Shown piece by piece: positions 46,644-59,569 of a stretch of 64,000 nucleotides of DNA (the first letter of the stretch is position 1; the number at the start of each line of letters is the position of its first letter). The stretch lies in NCBI GenBank assembly GCA_021464415.1, contig JAKCWG010000778.1, positions 239,861 to 303,860 on the forward strand, written 5' to 3'. The DNA is from Lonicera japonica. Taxonomy: Eukaryota > Streptophyta > Magnoliopsida > Dipsacales > Caprifoliaceae. The position numbers and the translations under genes are program-made. The notes below the pieces were generated by a model. The model searched no databases and was not told where the DNA came from. It saw only the letters and a list, made by a program, of their open reading frames with translations.

Positions 46644-47002
46644 TACGGCGAAAGACGGATTACGGGTTTTTTAAAAAAAAAAAAAATCACTTTGTAAGTA
46701 TTCTCTTTCTTTGTAAATTACTTTTCCTACTTATTATTATTAATTTTTTAGGTCTTTCTTTGTAAATTACTTTTCCTACTTATTATTATTATTATTATTA
46801 TTATTATTTTTTGGTGAAAAAAAAATTTATTCGAGATCACCCTTTCCGGGCTTATGCCCGGAAAATTTGTACATTGATCTTCGCATAAGTTCACAAAAGA
46901 AAAAATCATCTTGCGAAAATTCAAAAAAAAAAAAAGTACATTGATCTTCTCATCTAAACATTTGTACAAAGCCCTCACTGGAGGTGCACATTTCCTAATC
47001 AT

Positions 47003-47794
47003 TCAAAAAAAAGGCTGAAGAATCTGAAGATCGTCAGCACCAAAATTCAAAATACTACTTAAATCAGAAGAAGAATACTCAAAAAGAGGGGCCGTTGTTT
47101 CGGAAAAACTCGCAATAAAATCATCTTGTGAAGATTGCGATAAAAAACTATCCGAGGCCGCATGGTAAACGGCATCTAAGGTAGCCTGGTCATAGAACGG
47201 ATTCAGAAGAGACGGCAAATTCACTTCAGTTAGAGAAGCCCCGTTTTCTATAAGATTCACGGTAGGCAGAGGGATCTCAGGTGCAATCTCTTCTCTCCGG
47301 CGTAAGGAGCCTTAAAAAACTTCTGGGAGCGGGTTCTGGAAGATTCATTGCAGTCGGAATAACATCAGGCAAGTTATTTTCTGCCGACAAAGGGAACCTC
47401 GAGGAATCTCCAAGGGGAGCAAAGGAGCATAATGTGTTAGCACAAGAAGATCCCCTTTCCAAACGAGCCTCTAATGCCGTCACCCGTGCTTGTAACTCTC
47501 CACCTTCTCTTCAAAAGAAGCAAGGAGAGAAGTACAACCTCTAACGGAATTCTCAATCCTCGCCGTGGCTTCAAGAAGATACGAACTAAGAGCCTTAAAA
47601 AGTTGATCTTCGGGGATATCTTACAAAAAGGATGCAACGTTTTTCACCCCGAAAACAGTGAAAATCGTGTGATAATCTTGACGATCAATCACATTTGGAA
47701 AAATTCGTGCATTTTCGCAAGATAGAGGACATCTTTTGTGGCTATAAGCACAAGCCACACATGGACGACCTGTATAACGGTGAGTGTTCGACAT
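47003..47794 (-). pseudogene. LOB-domain (LBD/ASL) transcription-factor gene relic inside a retrotransposon
   Basis: On the minus strand from ATG at 47794 the frame reads MSNTHRYTGRPCVACAYSHK, then RCPLSCENARIFP. The spacing Cys-x2-Cys-x6-Cys-x3-Cys is exactly the LOB-domain zinc-finger-like block, and it is followed as in LBD proteins by a segment ending HTIFTVFGVKNVASFL (GAS-block region). A TAA follows (47638-47640), then DIPEDQLFKALSSYLEATAR. Two compensating frameshifts bracket an open stretch (ALEARLERGSSC, 47277-47483) before the original frame resumes to the end at 47003 (NLIENGASLTE to LQILQPFF). Total about 264 codons, usual for LBD proteins. No intron is evident. LBD proteins bind DNA and control organ boundaries or development; which subgroup is uncertain (LBD22/26/27-like at best). 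Confidence 0.75.
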
Positions 47795-47976
47795 GATATC
47801 GGGTTATTTTTGTAAGAGAAACTATAAAAATGACGTTGGAAGAATGATGGTATTCAAAAAAAAAAAAAGATTTGAGTTTTGAGGAAGATGAAGGGAGAAG
47901 GGATAATAGCACGAAAAGGGAAGGGAGATCCGACAAGAGGTCGCACCTTTCGGCGAAAGAAAAAGGTGGCATCTCA

Positions 47977-48130
47977 GGAGTCCACTGCTGTAGGGAGGTG
48001 ATTTTCCTAAAAAAAAAAATAAAAAAAATAAATAAATAAAAAAAAAACAGATAAAAAAAAAATTTTGGAGTCCACTACCATAGGGAGGTGATTCTCCTAT
48101 AAAAAAAAATAAAAAGAAAAAAAAAAAAAA
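47977..48130. repeat. Tandem duplication, 90-bp unit
   Basis: GGAGTCCACTGCTGTAGGGA at 47977 and GGAGTCCACTACCATAGGGA at 48067, each followed by GGTGATT-x-TCCTA and a long A-rich run. Confidence 0.9.
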
Positions 48131-49486
48131 CTCCATTTTTTATTTTTTATTTCTTTTTTGGTTGTTGCATTATTTTAGCATAACTACTTGTGATGGCTTG
48201 AGTTTTAATTTTTCATGTTATGTTGGACTAATGCTAACCCGTTTTTCTTAGATTTTTTTTTTATATCGTAGCTTTGAAATTAATTCTAACTTTTTTTTGG
48301 AGAAATTGGAAAGCAATTTTTCAAGAATTTGCCCACTTTTCGTGGTCTTCAAAAGCATTGGGGACAATACCAACTTTAAGTTGGGGGTGAGCACTTTCAA
48401 ATCTCAAATTCTCAAGCATGCTTTCTTTCATATTAATTTTCTCCATGCTAGGATCGATTTTACCATCCTATCGAAGTTTGAAATATGATGATAATTTTTT
48501 TAGAATTGTCTTTGAATTGATGGTTTTTGACATGAAAATTCTTAATTTGGATAGGTAGTTGAGTGATAATCTCCATGGCATTGCTTCATTTAGATTCTTT
48601 GTGCCTTGTAGTTTCCTATGAATATGCATAATGTTGTGGTTTGATTTAGTCTTTGGTATCACATAGAGTGATTTTCATCTTGTGTAGAGAGAAATAATGT
48701 TCAAATGCAATAAAAGCTCTTTCGAAAAGATCCTCCTTAGAGGGGACATGCATGGCACTTAAAAAAATTTAAAAACTTGGATGACTTTTAAACTTAATAT
48801 TGACTTTAAGCTTCACTTGACTAAATTCATAAGTCATTTTGTCTAATATTAAGGATAGGCAAAGGTTACCATATGGAAAAGGGGTGAATAGCTTCCTTTG
48901 TGCATTTAAAAAAAAAAGAAAAAAAGAAGAAGTTATGAATGCAAAATTACAAAGTGAGACCGCTGCCCTCCATAGAGATGCAAACCACCTTGAGCTAATT
49001 TAGCAAAAAGTCCAAGTAAAAGATAAAAAAAAAAAAAGTGTTTAGAATTGACAAAGTTCTTGAGCTTTTGTTTTTGAAAGATTTCTTTCTTCCACTATTG
49101 ATGAATAGAACTATTTGTGATTAAGAATAATTGTGTCAAAGATCCATATACATAGTGTGTTCAAATGGGAATGTGGAACTAGTTTCTAAAGGAGATTGTA
49201 AGCAATGGAGATCATTATTCAAATGCCAACATTCTGGAAATTGTAATAGTAATGCCAAACACTTAAATCAATTCGTGAAAATGCTTCAATTCTACTACTT
49301 AGATTTCTAACTTCGGATGTTTGTGGGTATCATCACTGTAAACCCTCACGAGACAAACTCGTCTTCTAAGGGAACTTGGGAGTTTTTAAAATGGCTTAGT
49401 GCATTTTATCAATGCATTTTCGGATATTATATATAGTTATTTTTTATTTGCTTGCTAAGGACTAGCAAGAGATAAGTCGGGGGAGT
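48131..49486 (+). other. 3' internal region and polypurine tract of the LBD-carrying element
   Basis: Contains GGGGACAATACC-x-AAGTTGGGGGTGAG (48359-48390). From about 48480 it follows the neighbour's 43815-44823 closely. PPT TCGGGGGAGT at 49477-49486. No coding sequence. Confidence 0.8.
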
Positions 49487-51188
49487 TGAGAAACGCTTAA
49501 TAATGTCATTCATTTGCTCATTTTCGGAGTTGTTTGACGCGTTTATTTCTCTAAAACTACTCGATTTGCCAACTTATTTCGCGATTAGTCTCGTAGCACT
49601 TTTGTATTTAACAATGCTTGGAAGGCATATTTTTTGTGTTTATTTTGGTGTCTTTAGATTTCAAGAAATATTGTATTTAATACAATATTGGAATTTTTCA
49701 TGGACAAAAAGAATTCAGAAAGTGGAAGTCTCCAGGTGATTAAAGAGCATCCAAGAAAGAAAGTCTCCATGTCCATGTGATAAAGAAAGAACGTGGAATT
49801 CTCCATGTGACCAAAGAGCATCCAAGAAAGTGGAATTCTCCACCAAAAATAAACAATAAAAATAAAAATAAAAGCATTGTTTATTAATTTAGCATCAACA
49901 CAACTCTCCTATTATAGTCTTCATTGTTGTGTTGGAGAGAACACTTTTATTACTTCTCATTCCTTAATTTAAGAGAGTTTGTAATAGTTATTTTTCTAGA
50001 GAGAGAATGGAGTTCACTTTGATAATTCTTGTCTCTACTACATTTATTATGAGTAATTTCTTTGCTAAGGCAAAAGATGAAATTTGCAATGCATTATAAT
50101 TATGTAAGTTCAATTCTCGATTCATTGTTAGATTGTTAAATACTTTTTGAATCCTTCATCTCCTCCATTTTTTCCACCATTCATAAGCTAGTAAGATAAT
50201 TTTCATATGATGATTTGACTTTGTATGCCTTGTATACATAGATCTCAAGCATTAATGAGGAGATGATACACTGTGGTATTTTCTTACTAGCCTATGTACA
50301 TTCTTTCTTTGAATAGATACTTTTCATTGCCCAGCATGATTAGTCTTTGATATTCATGGAAACACCATAAATTTGAGATTTAAATCTTTTATTACTTTAA
50401 TGATATGTTGAGTGCTTCTACACTTTATGTGATTTTGAGACTCATCATCTTGTTATTTAAAGTATTGTCAAAGAGGATCTTTTAAATTTATGTCATAAAC
50501 AATTTCATTAATCATTTTAAGGATTCAATTTGTATTTATCAAATAAGTCTATATAGGACGGTTTTGACCTCCACCTAGACCACCCAATCTTAGACAAATG
50601 AAATGTTTATGATTTATCGATCTAAACTCATTGTAGTTGGCCATTTTCATAATCAAGTCATTTGCCTAGGGGAAACTAACGATGAGTTTCTTAAATGCCT
50701 AGTTTAAATTTTTGCCTTTCCTTTTTGTGTATTTTAAGTTTGAATTCTTGGTTGATATTATGTGGGAATGATTTGCACTTGCTTCACACCCTTTGTCACA
50801 AGAAAAAATGAGAGATACACTTGTGTTGATATTTGCTTACACCCCTTTCTTTATATGGCATTTATATGAGAATGGTTTGCTTTTGATCCACACCCTTTTG
50901 CTTAGAAATGGGTAAAATATTCAACACTTAGGAATGCATTGAGAACTTTGAATGAGATTGATTTTACTTAACTTTGCAAAACAAATGAATTCTATAATGC
51001 CTTAGCCTTTTCTCATATATTATTACATCATTTTAATTTTATTGCAAGACTTTAAAATCAACAACTAAAATCAACCAATCAAATTCTCTTAAACAAAGCG
51101 TTGACTCGTAATCACCACATCGTCTTTCCGACTATCCTTGTGGTTCGACACTTGGGTACCTAAGCACGGAAGTATTTTCGGCGCGTCA
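49487..51188 (+). repeat. Athila 3' LTR of the LBD-carrying element
   Basis: 1702 bp; starts TGAGAAACGC (one change from TGATAAACGC) and ends GGCGCGTCA. Near the end a deletion has removed the phrase between CGACACTTGG and GTACCTAAG. Flanking bases to the right (GGATA) are not genomic flank but inverted gag leader. Confidence 0.9.
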
Positions 51189-51445
51189 GGATAGGATGCC
51201 TTGGTAGTGGTTGGCCTCCTGGTGGACTTATGCAAGATCAATGTACAAATGTTTGGGCATAAGCCCGAAAAGGTGATCTCGATAAAATTTTTCACCTAAA
51301 AAAAATAAATAATAATAAGTAGAAAAGTAATTTACAAAGGGGAGAGAAATACTCAAAGTGATTTTTTTATTTTCTTTTATTTGTTTTTTTTTTACAAAAC
51401 CCGTAATCCGTCTTTCGCCGTATCCCCGGCAATGGCGCCAAAACT
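51189..51445 (-). pseudogene. Inverted gag leader and PBS of a third Athila copy
   Basis: Complement of 37955-38195: PBS complement TCCCCGGCAATGGCGCCA at 51423-51440 (one mismatch), leader, and about 35 codons of gag start up to CACCAGGAGGCCAACCACTA. It is cut exactly at the end of the LTR at 51188, so the rest of this element is lost. Confidence 0.88.
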
Positions 51446-53192
51446 TGACGCGCCGAAAATACTATCCGTGCTTAGGTACCCAAGGGCAGCTGTCAAGTTA
51501 TAATACTTGGTAAGTCAAGTGTCGAACCACAAGGATAGTCGGAAAGACGATGTGGTGATTAACGAGTCCACGGCTTTGTTTAAAGAGAATGATTGGTTGA
51601 TTTTAGTTGTTGATTTAAAGTCTTGCAATAAAAATTAATGATGTAATAAATATATGAGAAAAGGCTAAGGCATTCTAGAATTCATTTGTTTTGCAAATTA
51701 AGTAAAATCAAATCTCATTCAAAGTTTCCATGCAATTCCTAAGTGTTGATATATTTACCCATTTCTAAGCAAAAGGGTGTGGAGCAAAAGCAACCCCATT
51801 CTCATATAAATGCCATATAAAAGGGTGTAAGCAAATATCAACACAAGTGTATCTCTCATTTTTATCTTGTGACAAAGGTGTGAAGCAAGTGCAACCCATT
51901 CCCACATAATATCAACCAAGATTCAAACTTAAAATACAAAAAAAAGGAAGACATAAATTTAAACTAGGCATTTAAGAACTCATCGTTAGTTTCTCCTAGG
52001 CAAATGACTTGATTATAAAAATGGCCAACTACAAGGAGTTTAGCTCGATAAATCATAACATTTCATTTGTCTAAAATTGGGAGGTCTAGGTGGGAGGTCA
52101 AACCGTCCTATATAGACATATTTGATAAATACAAATTGAATCCTTAAAATGATTAATGAAATTGTTTATGACATAAATTAAAAGATCCTCTTTAGCAATA
52201 CTTTAAATAACAAGATGATGAGTCTCAAATAACATAAAGTGTAGAAAGCACTCAACATATCATTAAAGTATTAAAAGATTAAATCTCAAAATTTTGGTGT
52301 TTCCATGAATATCAAAGACTAATCATGCTTGGCAATGAAAAGTATCTCATTCAAAGAAAGAATGGACATAGGCTAGTAAGAAATACACAAGTGTATCATC
52401 TCCTCATTAATGCTTGAGATCTATGTATACAAGGCAACAAAGTCAAATCATCATATGAAAATTATCTTACTAGCTTATGAATGGTTAAAAAATGGAGAAG
52501 ATGAAGATTCAAAAAGTATTTAACAATACTAACAATGGAATGAGAATTGAACTTCATAATTAATGCATTGCAACTTCATATTTTAGCCTTAGCAAAGAAA
52601 TTTACTCCATAATAAATGTAGAGACAAGAATATCAAAGTGAACTCCATTTCTCTCTCTAAAAAATAACTATTACAAACTCTCTATAAAATTGAGAATTGA
52701 GAAGTAATAAAAGTACCCTTTCCAAAACAACAATGAAGACTATAAATATGAGAGATGTGTTGGATGCTTAAAAATAAACAATGCTTTTTATTTTTATTTA
52801 TTTAATTTTTATTTTTTTATTTTTATTTTTGGAAGAATTTCACTTTCTTAGATCTCTTTGGTCACATGGAGAATTCCACTTTCTTTCTTTAATCACATGA
52901 ACATGGAGACTTTCTTCCTTGGATGCTCTTTAATCGCATGGACATGGAGACTTTATTTCTTGGATCTCTTTGGTCACATGGAGAATTTTATTATTGTATT
53001 AAATACAATATTTCTTGAAATCTAAAGACACCAAAATAAACACAAAATGTGCCTCTCCAAGCATTGTTAAATACAAAAGTGCTGCGAGACTAATCGTGAA
53101 ATAAGTTGGCAACCCGCGTAGTATTTAGAGAAAATAAACGCGTCAAACAACTCCGAAATGAGCATATGAATGACAATATTAAGCATTTATCA
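51446..53192 (-). repeat. Athila LTR in inverted orientation
   Basis: 1747 bp, TGACGCGCCG to GCATTTATCA (complement of the LTR start with one change). With 49487-51188 it forms a long inverted repeat with a spacer of about 260 bp. Confidence 0.9.
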
Positions 53193-53521
53193 TATAGTCT
53201 TTATTGTTATTTTTGATTGGGGTCCTTTTATTACTTCTCATTTATCAATTTATAGAGAGCTGTAATAGTTTTCTTAGAGAGAGAAATGTAGTTCACTTTT
53301 ATAATTCTTGTGTCTACATTTATTATGGAGTAAATTTCTTGCTAAGGCTAAAAGATGAAATTGTAATGCATTAATTATGTAAGTTCAATTATCATTCCAT
53401 TGTTAATATTGTTAAATACTTTTTGAATCCTTCATCTTCTCCCTTTTTTTCAACCATTTATAAGCTAGTATTTCTTACTAGCCTATGTTCATTCTTTCTT
53501 TGAATGAATACTTTTCATTGC
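53193..53521 (+). repeat. Athila LTR fragment, plus orientation
   Basis: Begins TATAGTCTTTATTGTT and ends ACTTTTCATTGCCA, matching 36640-37065, with an internal deletion after ATAAGCTAGTA. It abuts the inverted LTR without a spacer. Confidence 0.85.
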
Positions 53522-54159
53522 CAGTTGCTATGCTGTGATCATTGCCCGCCTGTTAATTATGGTTATTGTAACCTTGATTTGGTATGATCAGTTTCGGTAA
53601 CCTTATTGCTGGTGTTGCTTAGCTGTATAGTTGGAACATTACTAGGGTTACACATCATGGGTATATGGGAGGACACGTGAATTGCATGTGAAAAGGACTT
53701 GTTGGTGGTTGCCTATAGGATGGGCTTGTAATTCGTGATTGAGTGTAGCAAGGGCTTTTGACTTGTGATTGCCTATGGAAAGAGCTTGTGAGTCGTGATT
53801 GCCTATGGAAAGGACTTGCGATTAATTCATGATTGCCTGCAGAAAGCGGCAAAGGGCTTGTGGTTCATGGTTGCCTATGGAAAGGATTTTTGATTTTTTA
53901 TTATGTACCTATGTTTATCTTCAAATTATAATATTTGTTGAAAATTGTTTTCTAAATTTAAGTTTGAAATTTAATTTGTATATATAATTGTCTCTTAAGT
54001 ATTATGTAATTACTATTAATTTTTTTTTTTACGTATTTATTATCGTGTCAAACAGTCACGTGCAATGCACATGTACTATGACTACTTTTTTTTTTTATTT
54101 TAAATGTATCTATATTTTATAAAATAAATAAATTATTTTAATAATTTATAGTTATGACC
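53522..54159. other. Spacer with minisatellite
   Basis: Non-coding apart from the minisatellite listed separately. Sequence after 53900 is AT-rich. Confidence 0.5.
53688..53895. repeat. Minisatellite, irregular units of about 35 bp
   Basis: About six units of GATTGCCTATGGAAAGGACT plus TTGTGATTCGT-like linker. Units are diverged and some lack the GCCTATGG part. The open frame on the minus strand is the repeat itself. Confidence 0.85.
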
Positions 54160-57100
54160 CTATACTTTATCGGAAAAATTTCTATACATTGCCCACCTTA
54201 TATGTACTCTCATAAATTTGTAGCTATGGGAAATGTTATAAAATGAACTACATTGTAATACTTCAGCTGTTTAGAGTGATTTATATATCCTTAAATGAAG
54301 ATATTTTACTTTATTCTAAATTAATGTCGAATCTTTGTCTTCGCCATCTAATAAATAGAGTAAATATCTTGGCCTTTAGTTTGCTCTTTTGAGAAGTGGA
54401 AGAGGTTCTATTACTTTATATCTTAAAAGACCCAAAACATGATTTTATTTTTTTTTGGAGATCTCATAAATTTAATGAATTTTTTTTAAATTTTACCTTA
54501 AAAATTGGCATGGGTTAGTTGTGATGAAAAATAAAATTGTTGGGGAAAGGATCATATTGAAGACTAAAATGAAATTTTTCAGAAAACAAAAATGTGATCT
54601 AAATTTTGTAACACCTAATAAAAAAAACTAAATTAGGAAAATAAGTGAACCTTCAAGAGTGTGCATGCATGGTTTTAGTGTTTGCTTATTCCGAACCAAA
54701 AACCTTCAATTAATATACACACAACTGACACAAGTAGTCTCTTACGTAAATCAAAGAAATTATACTCATTAATTCAAACATGATATAATTTGTTTTAATT
54801 TTCCTAATATAGGTATATATATATATATATATATATATCCATATAAATCATCTACTTTTTTTTCCATTTCTTTTTAATACTGGCATTTTTATTATTATAT
54901 TTATTTATAAATTGCTTCACTATTCCTGTTATTATTTAAAATTATTTATAACGACTTACTATATAAAATATTATTATTTTTTGCTATTTTTTATTATTTG
55001 CTTCACAATTAAAAATTCTCAATTTTTCATTAGGGATAATAAATAACTTCCATAATGTTTTAGTTATAATAGTTTATACTAGACTCATAATCATGTGTGC
55101 AATGTCATATAGTGTAGATTTTTTAAAACATTTAAAAAGCAAGTGATTTATACATGCATGCATTGTACCTAAGTTCATGGAATTGAATTATTGGTCAAGT
55201 TTACTTTTTCCCTAAAACATTATTTTAGTAATTTTAATATGCATACCAAAATCCCGCACTTGTTTCTTAATATAATAAATTACAAAGAATTTGTTTTAGT
55301 TAATTACGTCCACAGTAATTAATATGGGCTAGATTTTAGTGGCACTGTATTGTGTGTGTCATATTCTAATATATGTAGTTTAAAGTTAAAAGTGAAAAAA
55401 AAAAATAAACAACAAAATAGTTGAAAGTTCTATCATATCGCCGCTTGTACATGGGTTTATAATGTTTCGTATGTAAGGAAAACTCGTGTTTGCATAGGAG
55501 ATATCATGACAATTCTCTCTAGTATAAAGGGCAAAACCACGATGTTAAAATTAGTCATTATCCAATATATATATATAATTTACTATAATTACAAAAAATA
55601 AAATAAAATCCATCCTTCCAACTTTAGGTGAGACTTAAACTAACAGTATACTAGATAGACTGAGCGCCTTTATGAATCAAGATAGCCCACTCGCTCTTAT
55701 AATAAAAAGAACTTGTTTTTGTATGTTTCTATTTTTAAAATGCACCATATAAAACAACAGTAATTACAATGCTACCTAAAAAATAATAAGTACTACGTGG
55801 TAATAAAATTCAAAAACAATTAATGATAAAAAAAAATGCTTCTTCTATTTCAAATTAATAATTCTATTATCTTTTTTAGCATCTCAAATTAATGTTACAT
55901 TTTTTTTTGAAATTTTTTTGTCTAAATTTTGAAACATAATTTATGTACCAAATTATCCCATGGTAAAAAATTAATTATATTGGTTACATCATAATTAGGT
56001 TTTCTTATGATGTTTTGATTGCCATTTTAGGAGAAGAAATTATAATCCGATATATATTTTTAAAAATAATATACAATGGATCAATTTATTAAAACAGTGA
56101 TGTTGGTGGAAGCTAGATTTACATATGCATTATGATGAACTAAAATTTGAAGAAAAATTTTACAGATGTATTATGCATTCGATAAATATAATTCATGAAA
56201 ATGGATTGAGTGGTTAACTATTACTAGTCCTTCTTCAGGTGAGAGTTTGATTCTCATAACTATCAAGTATGTTAAGAAAAACAAATTGTAAGGGTAAAAT
56301 AGATAGTTATGAAGTTGACACAACTTAATAAGATTAAAATAAGTTTGCTTTGAGAATATAGAATAAATGTATATGTATACTCATTCACCCAATATGTGGT
56401 GTTCAATTAATCTATATAATTCATAAATATGTGGTGCTGCTACATACACACTCTTTTGTTGGTTCATCTCCCTTGTGCCATCAACTCAAGATAACTTGCA
56501 TTCGCGACGAAGCCAAGTTGAGACGTACGATAGGCACGCGAAGGGAAACTCCCCCATTTCATATACCTGGTAGAAGAAAAGCCCGGGTGGATTTAGGAAT
56601 CTTTGTTCGCTGCATAATGGCTGAACTTGTATTGGTATCGAAAATAATATATTGGCTCAGTGCATATACAACAAATATGTGCCAATAGAGTAAAACCAAA
56701 TAAAGAAATTTGTATTTAGCTCCGCCCTTTTTACATACATGATACCCGGGCATGATCAGTTGTTAATTGATATATATTCCTCTAGTGGTATTTGTATGAC
56801 AATTATACCTTCTTCCTCACTTATTATATATATATTTATATATATATATATATATATATTTTATAGTGTCCATATAATTATAACCTTTTATCAGGATGAA
56901 ATCATGCTATGTTAGATGAATTGACATCATTAAAGAGGTCAATATTAACCCAACACGATTAATTAGTCATGTCAGAATTTTCAACCCTAACCCGACCTGC
57001 TTATTTAATGTGTTACAGACGGTTGACACACGTAACTTTCTCAATAAAATATAAAAAATGGTTCAAAAAAATTTTAACCACCAATTAAACATAGTTAATT

Positions 57101-57192
57101 AGATATAATCAAATAATAAATTAAGGTTTAGACTTGCACTTGCTTTGTCCTAGTGAAGGCAGCAAGAAAGTATAATGCATCATAATGTGAGG
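54160..57192. repeat. Diverged duplicated block, no intact gene
   Basis: 54160-54850 matches 61990-62640 (GCCTTTAGTTTGCTCTTTTG, TTGGCATGGGTTAGTT, ATGCATGGTTTT, TTGCTTATTCCGAACCAAAA) and, more weakly, 20041-20420. 55980-56200 matches 59570-59760. A small SINE-like piece with GAGTGGTTAACTA and GAGTTTGATTCTC lies at 56200-56290. (TA)n at 54813-54838 and about 56826-56862. 56430-56700 is less AT-rich but has no recognised motif. Confidence 0.55.
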
Positions 57193-58887
57193 TGACGCGC
57201 CGAAAATACTTTCGTGCTTAGGTACCCAAGTGCAGGTTGTCAAGTTATAATACTTGGTAAATCCAAGTGTCGAACCACAAAGATAGTCGGAAAGACGATG
57301 TGGTGATAACGAGTCCAAGGTTTTGTTAAGAGAATTTAATTGGTTGATTTTAATGGTTGATTTTAAAGTCTTGCAATAAAAATTAAAAATGATGTAACAA
57401 TAATGAGAAAGGCTAAGGCATTATAGAATTCATATTGTTTTGCAAAGTTAAGTAAAATCAACCTCATTCAAAGTTCTCAATGCAATTCCTAAGTGTTGAA
57501 TATTTTAACCCATTTCTAAGCAAAAGGGTGTGAAGTAAAAGCAACACATTCTCAAATAAATGCCATATAAAGAAAGGGTGTAAGAAAATACAACACAAGT
57601 GTATCTCTCATTTTATATCTTGTGACAAAGGGTGTGAAGCAAGTGCAAACCCATTTCCATATAATATCAACAAGATTCAAACTTAAAATACACATAAAGA
57701 AAAGGCATAAATTTAAACTAGGCATTTTAAGAGCTCATTGTTAGTTTCCCCTAGGCAAATGACTTGATTATGAAAATGGCCAACTACAAGGAGTTTAGCT
57801 CGATAAATCATAACATTCATTTGTCTAAGATTGGAGGTCTAGGTGGAGTCAAAACCGTTCCTATATAGACTTATTTGATAAATACAAATTGAATCTTAAA
57901 ATGATTAATGAAGTTGTTTATGACATAAATTTAAAAGATCTTCTTTGGCAACACTTTAACTAAGAAGATGATGAGTCTTAAAAATCACATAAAGTGTAGA
58001 AAGCACTCAACATATCATTAAAGTAAAAAGATTAAAATCTCAAATTTATGGTGTTTCTATGAATATTCAAAGACTAATCATGCTTGGCAATGAAAAGTAT
58101 CTTATTCAAAGAAAGAATGAACATAGGCTAGTTAAGAAATACACAAGTGTATCATTTCTCATTAATTCTTGAGATCTATGTATAACAAAGCATACAAAGT
58201 CAAATCATCGTATGAAAATTATCTTACTAGCTTATGAATGGTTGAAAAAAAGGAGAAGATAAAGGATTCAAAAAGTATTTAACAATACTAACAATGGAAT
58301 GAGAACTAAACTTACATAATTAATGCATTGCAAATTTCATCTTTTAGCCTTAGCAAAGAAAATTACTCCATAATAAATGTAGAGACAAGAATTATAAAAG
58401 TGAACTCTATTTCTTTCTCTAGAAAAAAAAAACTATTACAAGCTCTCTATAAATTGAGAAATGAAAAGTAATAAAAGTCTCCTCTCCCAAAGTAACAATG
58501 AAGACTATAAATAGAGAGTTTGTGTTGGATGTTAAAAAATAAACAACGCTTATTTTATTTTTGGTGGATAAATCCACCAACTTGGATACTCTTTAATCAC
58601 ATAGAAAATTTCACTTTCTTTCTTTAATCACATGGACATGGAGACTTCCACTCTCTTTGATTCTTTTTGTCCTATGAAAAATTCCACCATTGTATGAAAT
58701 ACAATATTTCTTGAAATCTAGAGACACCAAAATAAACACAAAAATGTGCCTTTCCAAGCATTGTTAAATACAAAAGTGCTACGAGACTAATCGCGAAATA
58801 CGTTGGCAAACCGAGTAGTTTTAGATAAATAAACGCGTCAAACAACTCCAAAATGAGCGTATGAATGACAATATTAAGCGTTTATCA
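57193..58887 (-). mobile_element. Solo Athila LTR with perfect target duplication
   Basis: TGACGCGCCG to GCGTTTATCA, 1695 bp. TGAGG at 57188-57192 and 58888-58892 is a perfect 5-bp duplication. No PBS or internal sequence. Confidence 0.93.
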
Positions 58888-59569
58888 TGAGGTTAACTTG
58901 TACATAACGAAAAGCAAGTGTATTCTTTTTTTTTTTTTTTTTTTTACTATTATAACTTTTTAAATATGGTTGTTTACACTAGTTATATGAGTTTGTGTTA
59001 CCTGAGTTGACAGGTTTAAGTTAAACCTATTATACGGGTTATTTTCATGTTACATGGGTTGACCCTAACCACCCAATTATTAATCAAGTTAAATGGGTCA
59101 ACCCAATTTTGACACGAACATGTTTAAAGTTCAACCGTAGCCCTAATTTTGTGTTAGGTAGGTCAAGTCGTGTTACTTCAACAATTATATTGTGTAAAAG
59201 ATAATCTTTTCAAATTTAAATCATCTTTCTCTCCTTTTTTTGAAACAAAATTAAAATTAATTAAATTTTGGCAATCAATATAATGGATCCCATAAATTTG
59301 GTTATTGAGAAAAAATTGCCATTGGGAATGGCACATTGTTAACTTTAACAACTTGCTAAATGGATAATCAAAAATTCTTTTGATTATTCAATTTTAGTTA
59401 TTTCATTGAAGATACTCTTATCCTTCACAAATGCCACCCGCACCTTTTATTATATACTTTGTTAAGCATATTTGCATGATCGTTTGAGTCATACATTCTT
59501 AAAGGTTAATGTGTCATACCTTCTTAAAAGTTAATGTCTTTAAAAAAAATGAATGACGTTAACCACTTC
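58888..59569. other. Spacer with GGGTTGACCC-type repeat
   Basis: A poly-T run at 58927-58945. 58970-59180 contains ATGGGTTGACCCTAACC and ATGGGTCAACCCAATTTTGA; similar text lies left of the solo LTR at 56940-57000 (CAACCCTAACCCGACC), so the LTR may have landed in a dispersed repeat of this type. Confidence 0.45.

Larger units (their letters stand above)
44824..51188 (+). mobile_element. Non-autonomous Athila-type element carrying an antisense LBD gene relic
   Basis: LTR 44824-46620, PBS 46627-46643 (one base missing), short gag-leader remnant, foreign block with LBD relic (about 46990-47970), 3' internal region, PPT and LTR 49487-51188. It totals 6.4 kb. There is no gag-pol beyond the first about 25 codons of leader, so it would need proteins from elements like the one at 36190. 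Confidence 0.8.

Noticed and set aside
47822..48136. Minus-strand frame rich in Phe and Leu
   Set aside because: Produced by A-rich runs and the 90-bp tandem duplication; no motif.
36190..51188. A single giant element with an internal LTR
   Set aside because: The middle LTR is followed by its own PBS and leader and preceded by a PPT, so two elements sharing an LTR explain it better.
56431..56688. 85-codon frame in a slightly GC-richer stretch
   Set aside because: No recognisable domain, no supporting paralog in the window and no splice or promoter context; could be a gene scrap but cannot be supported.
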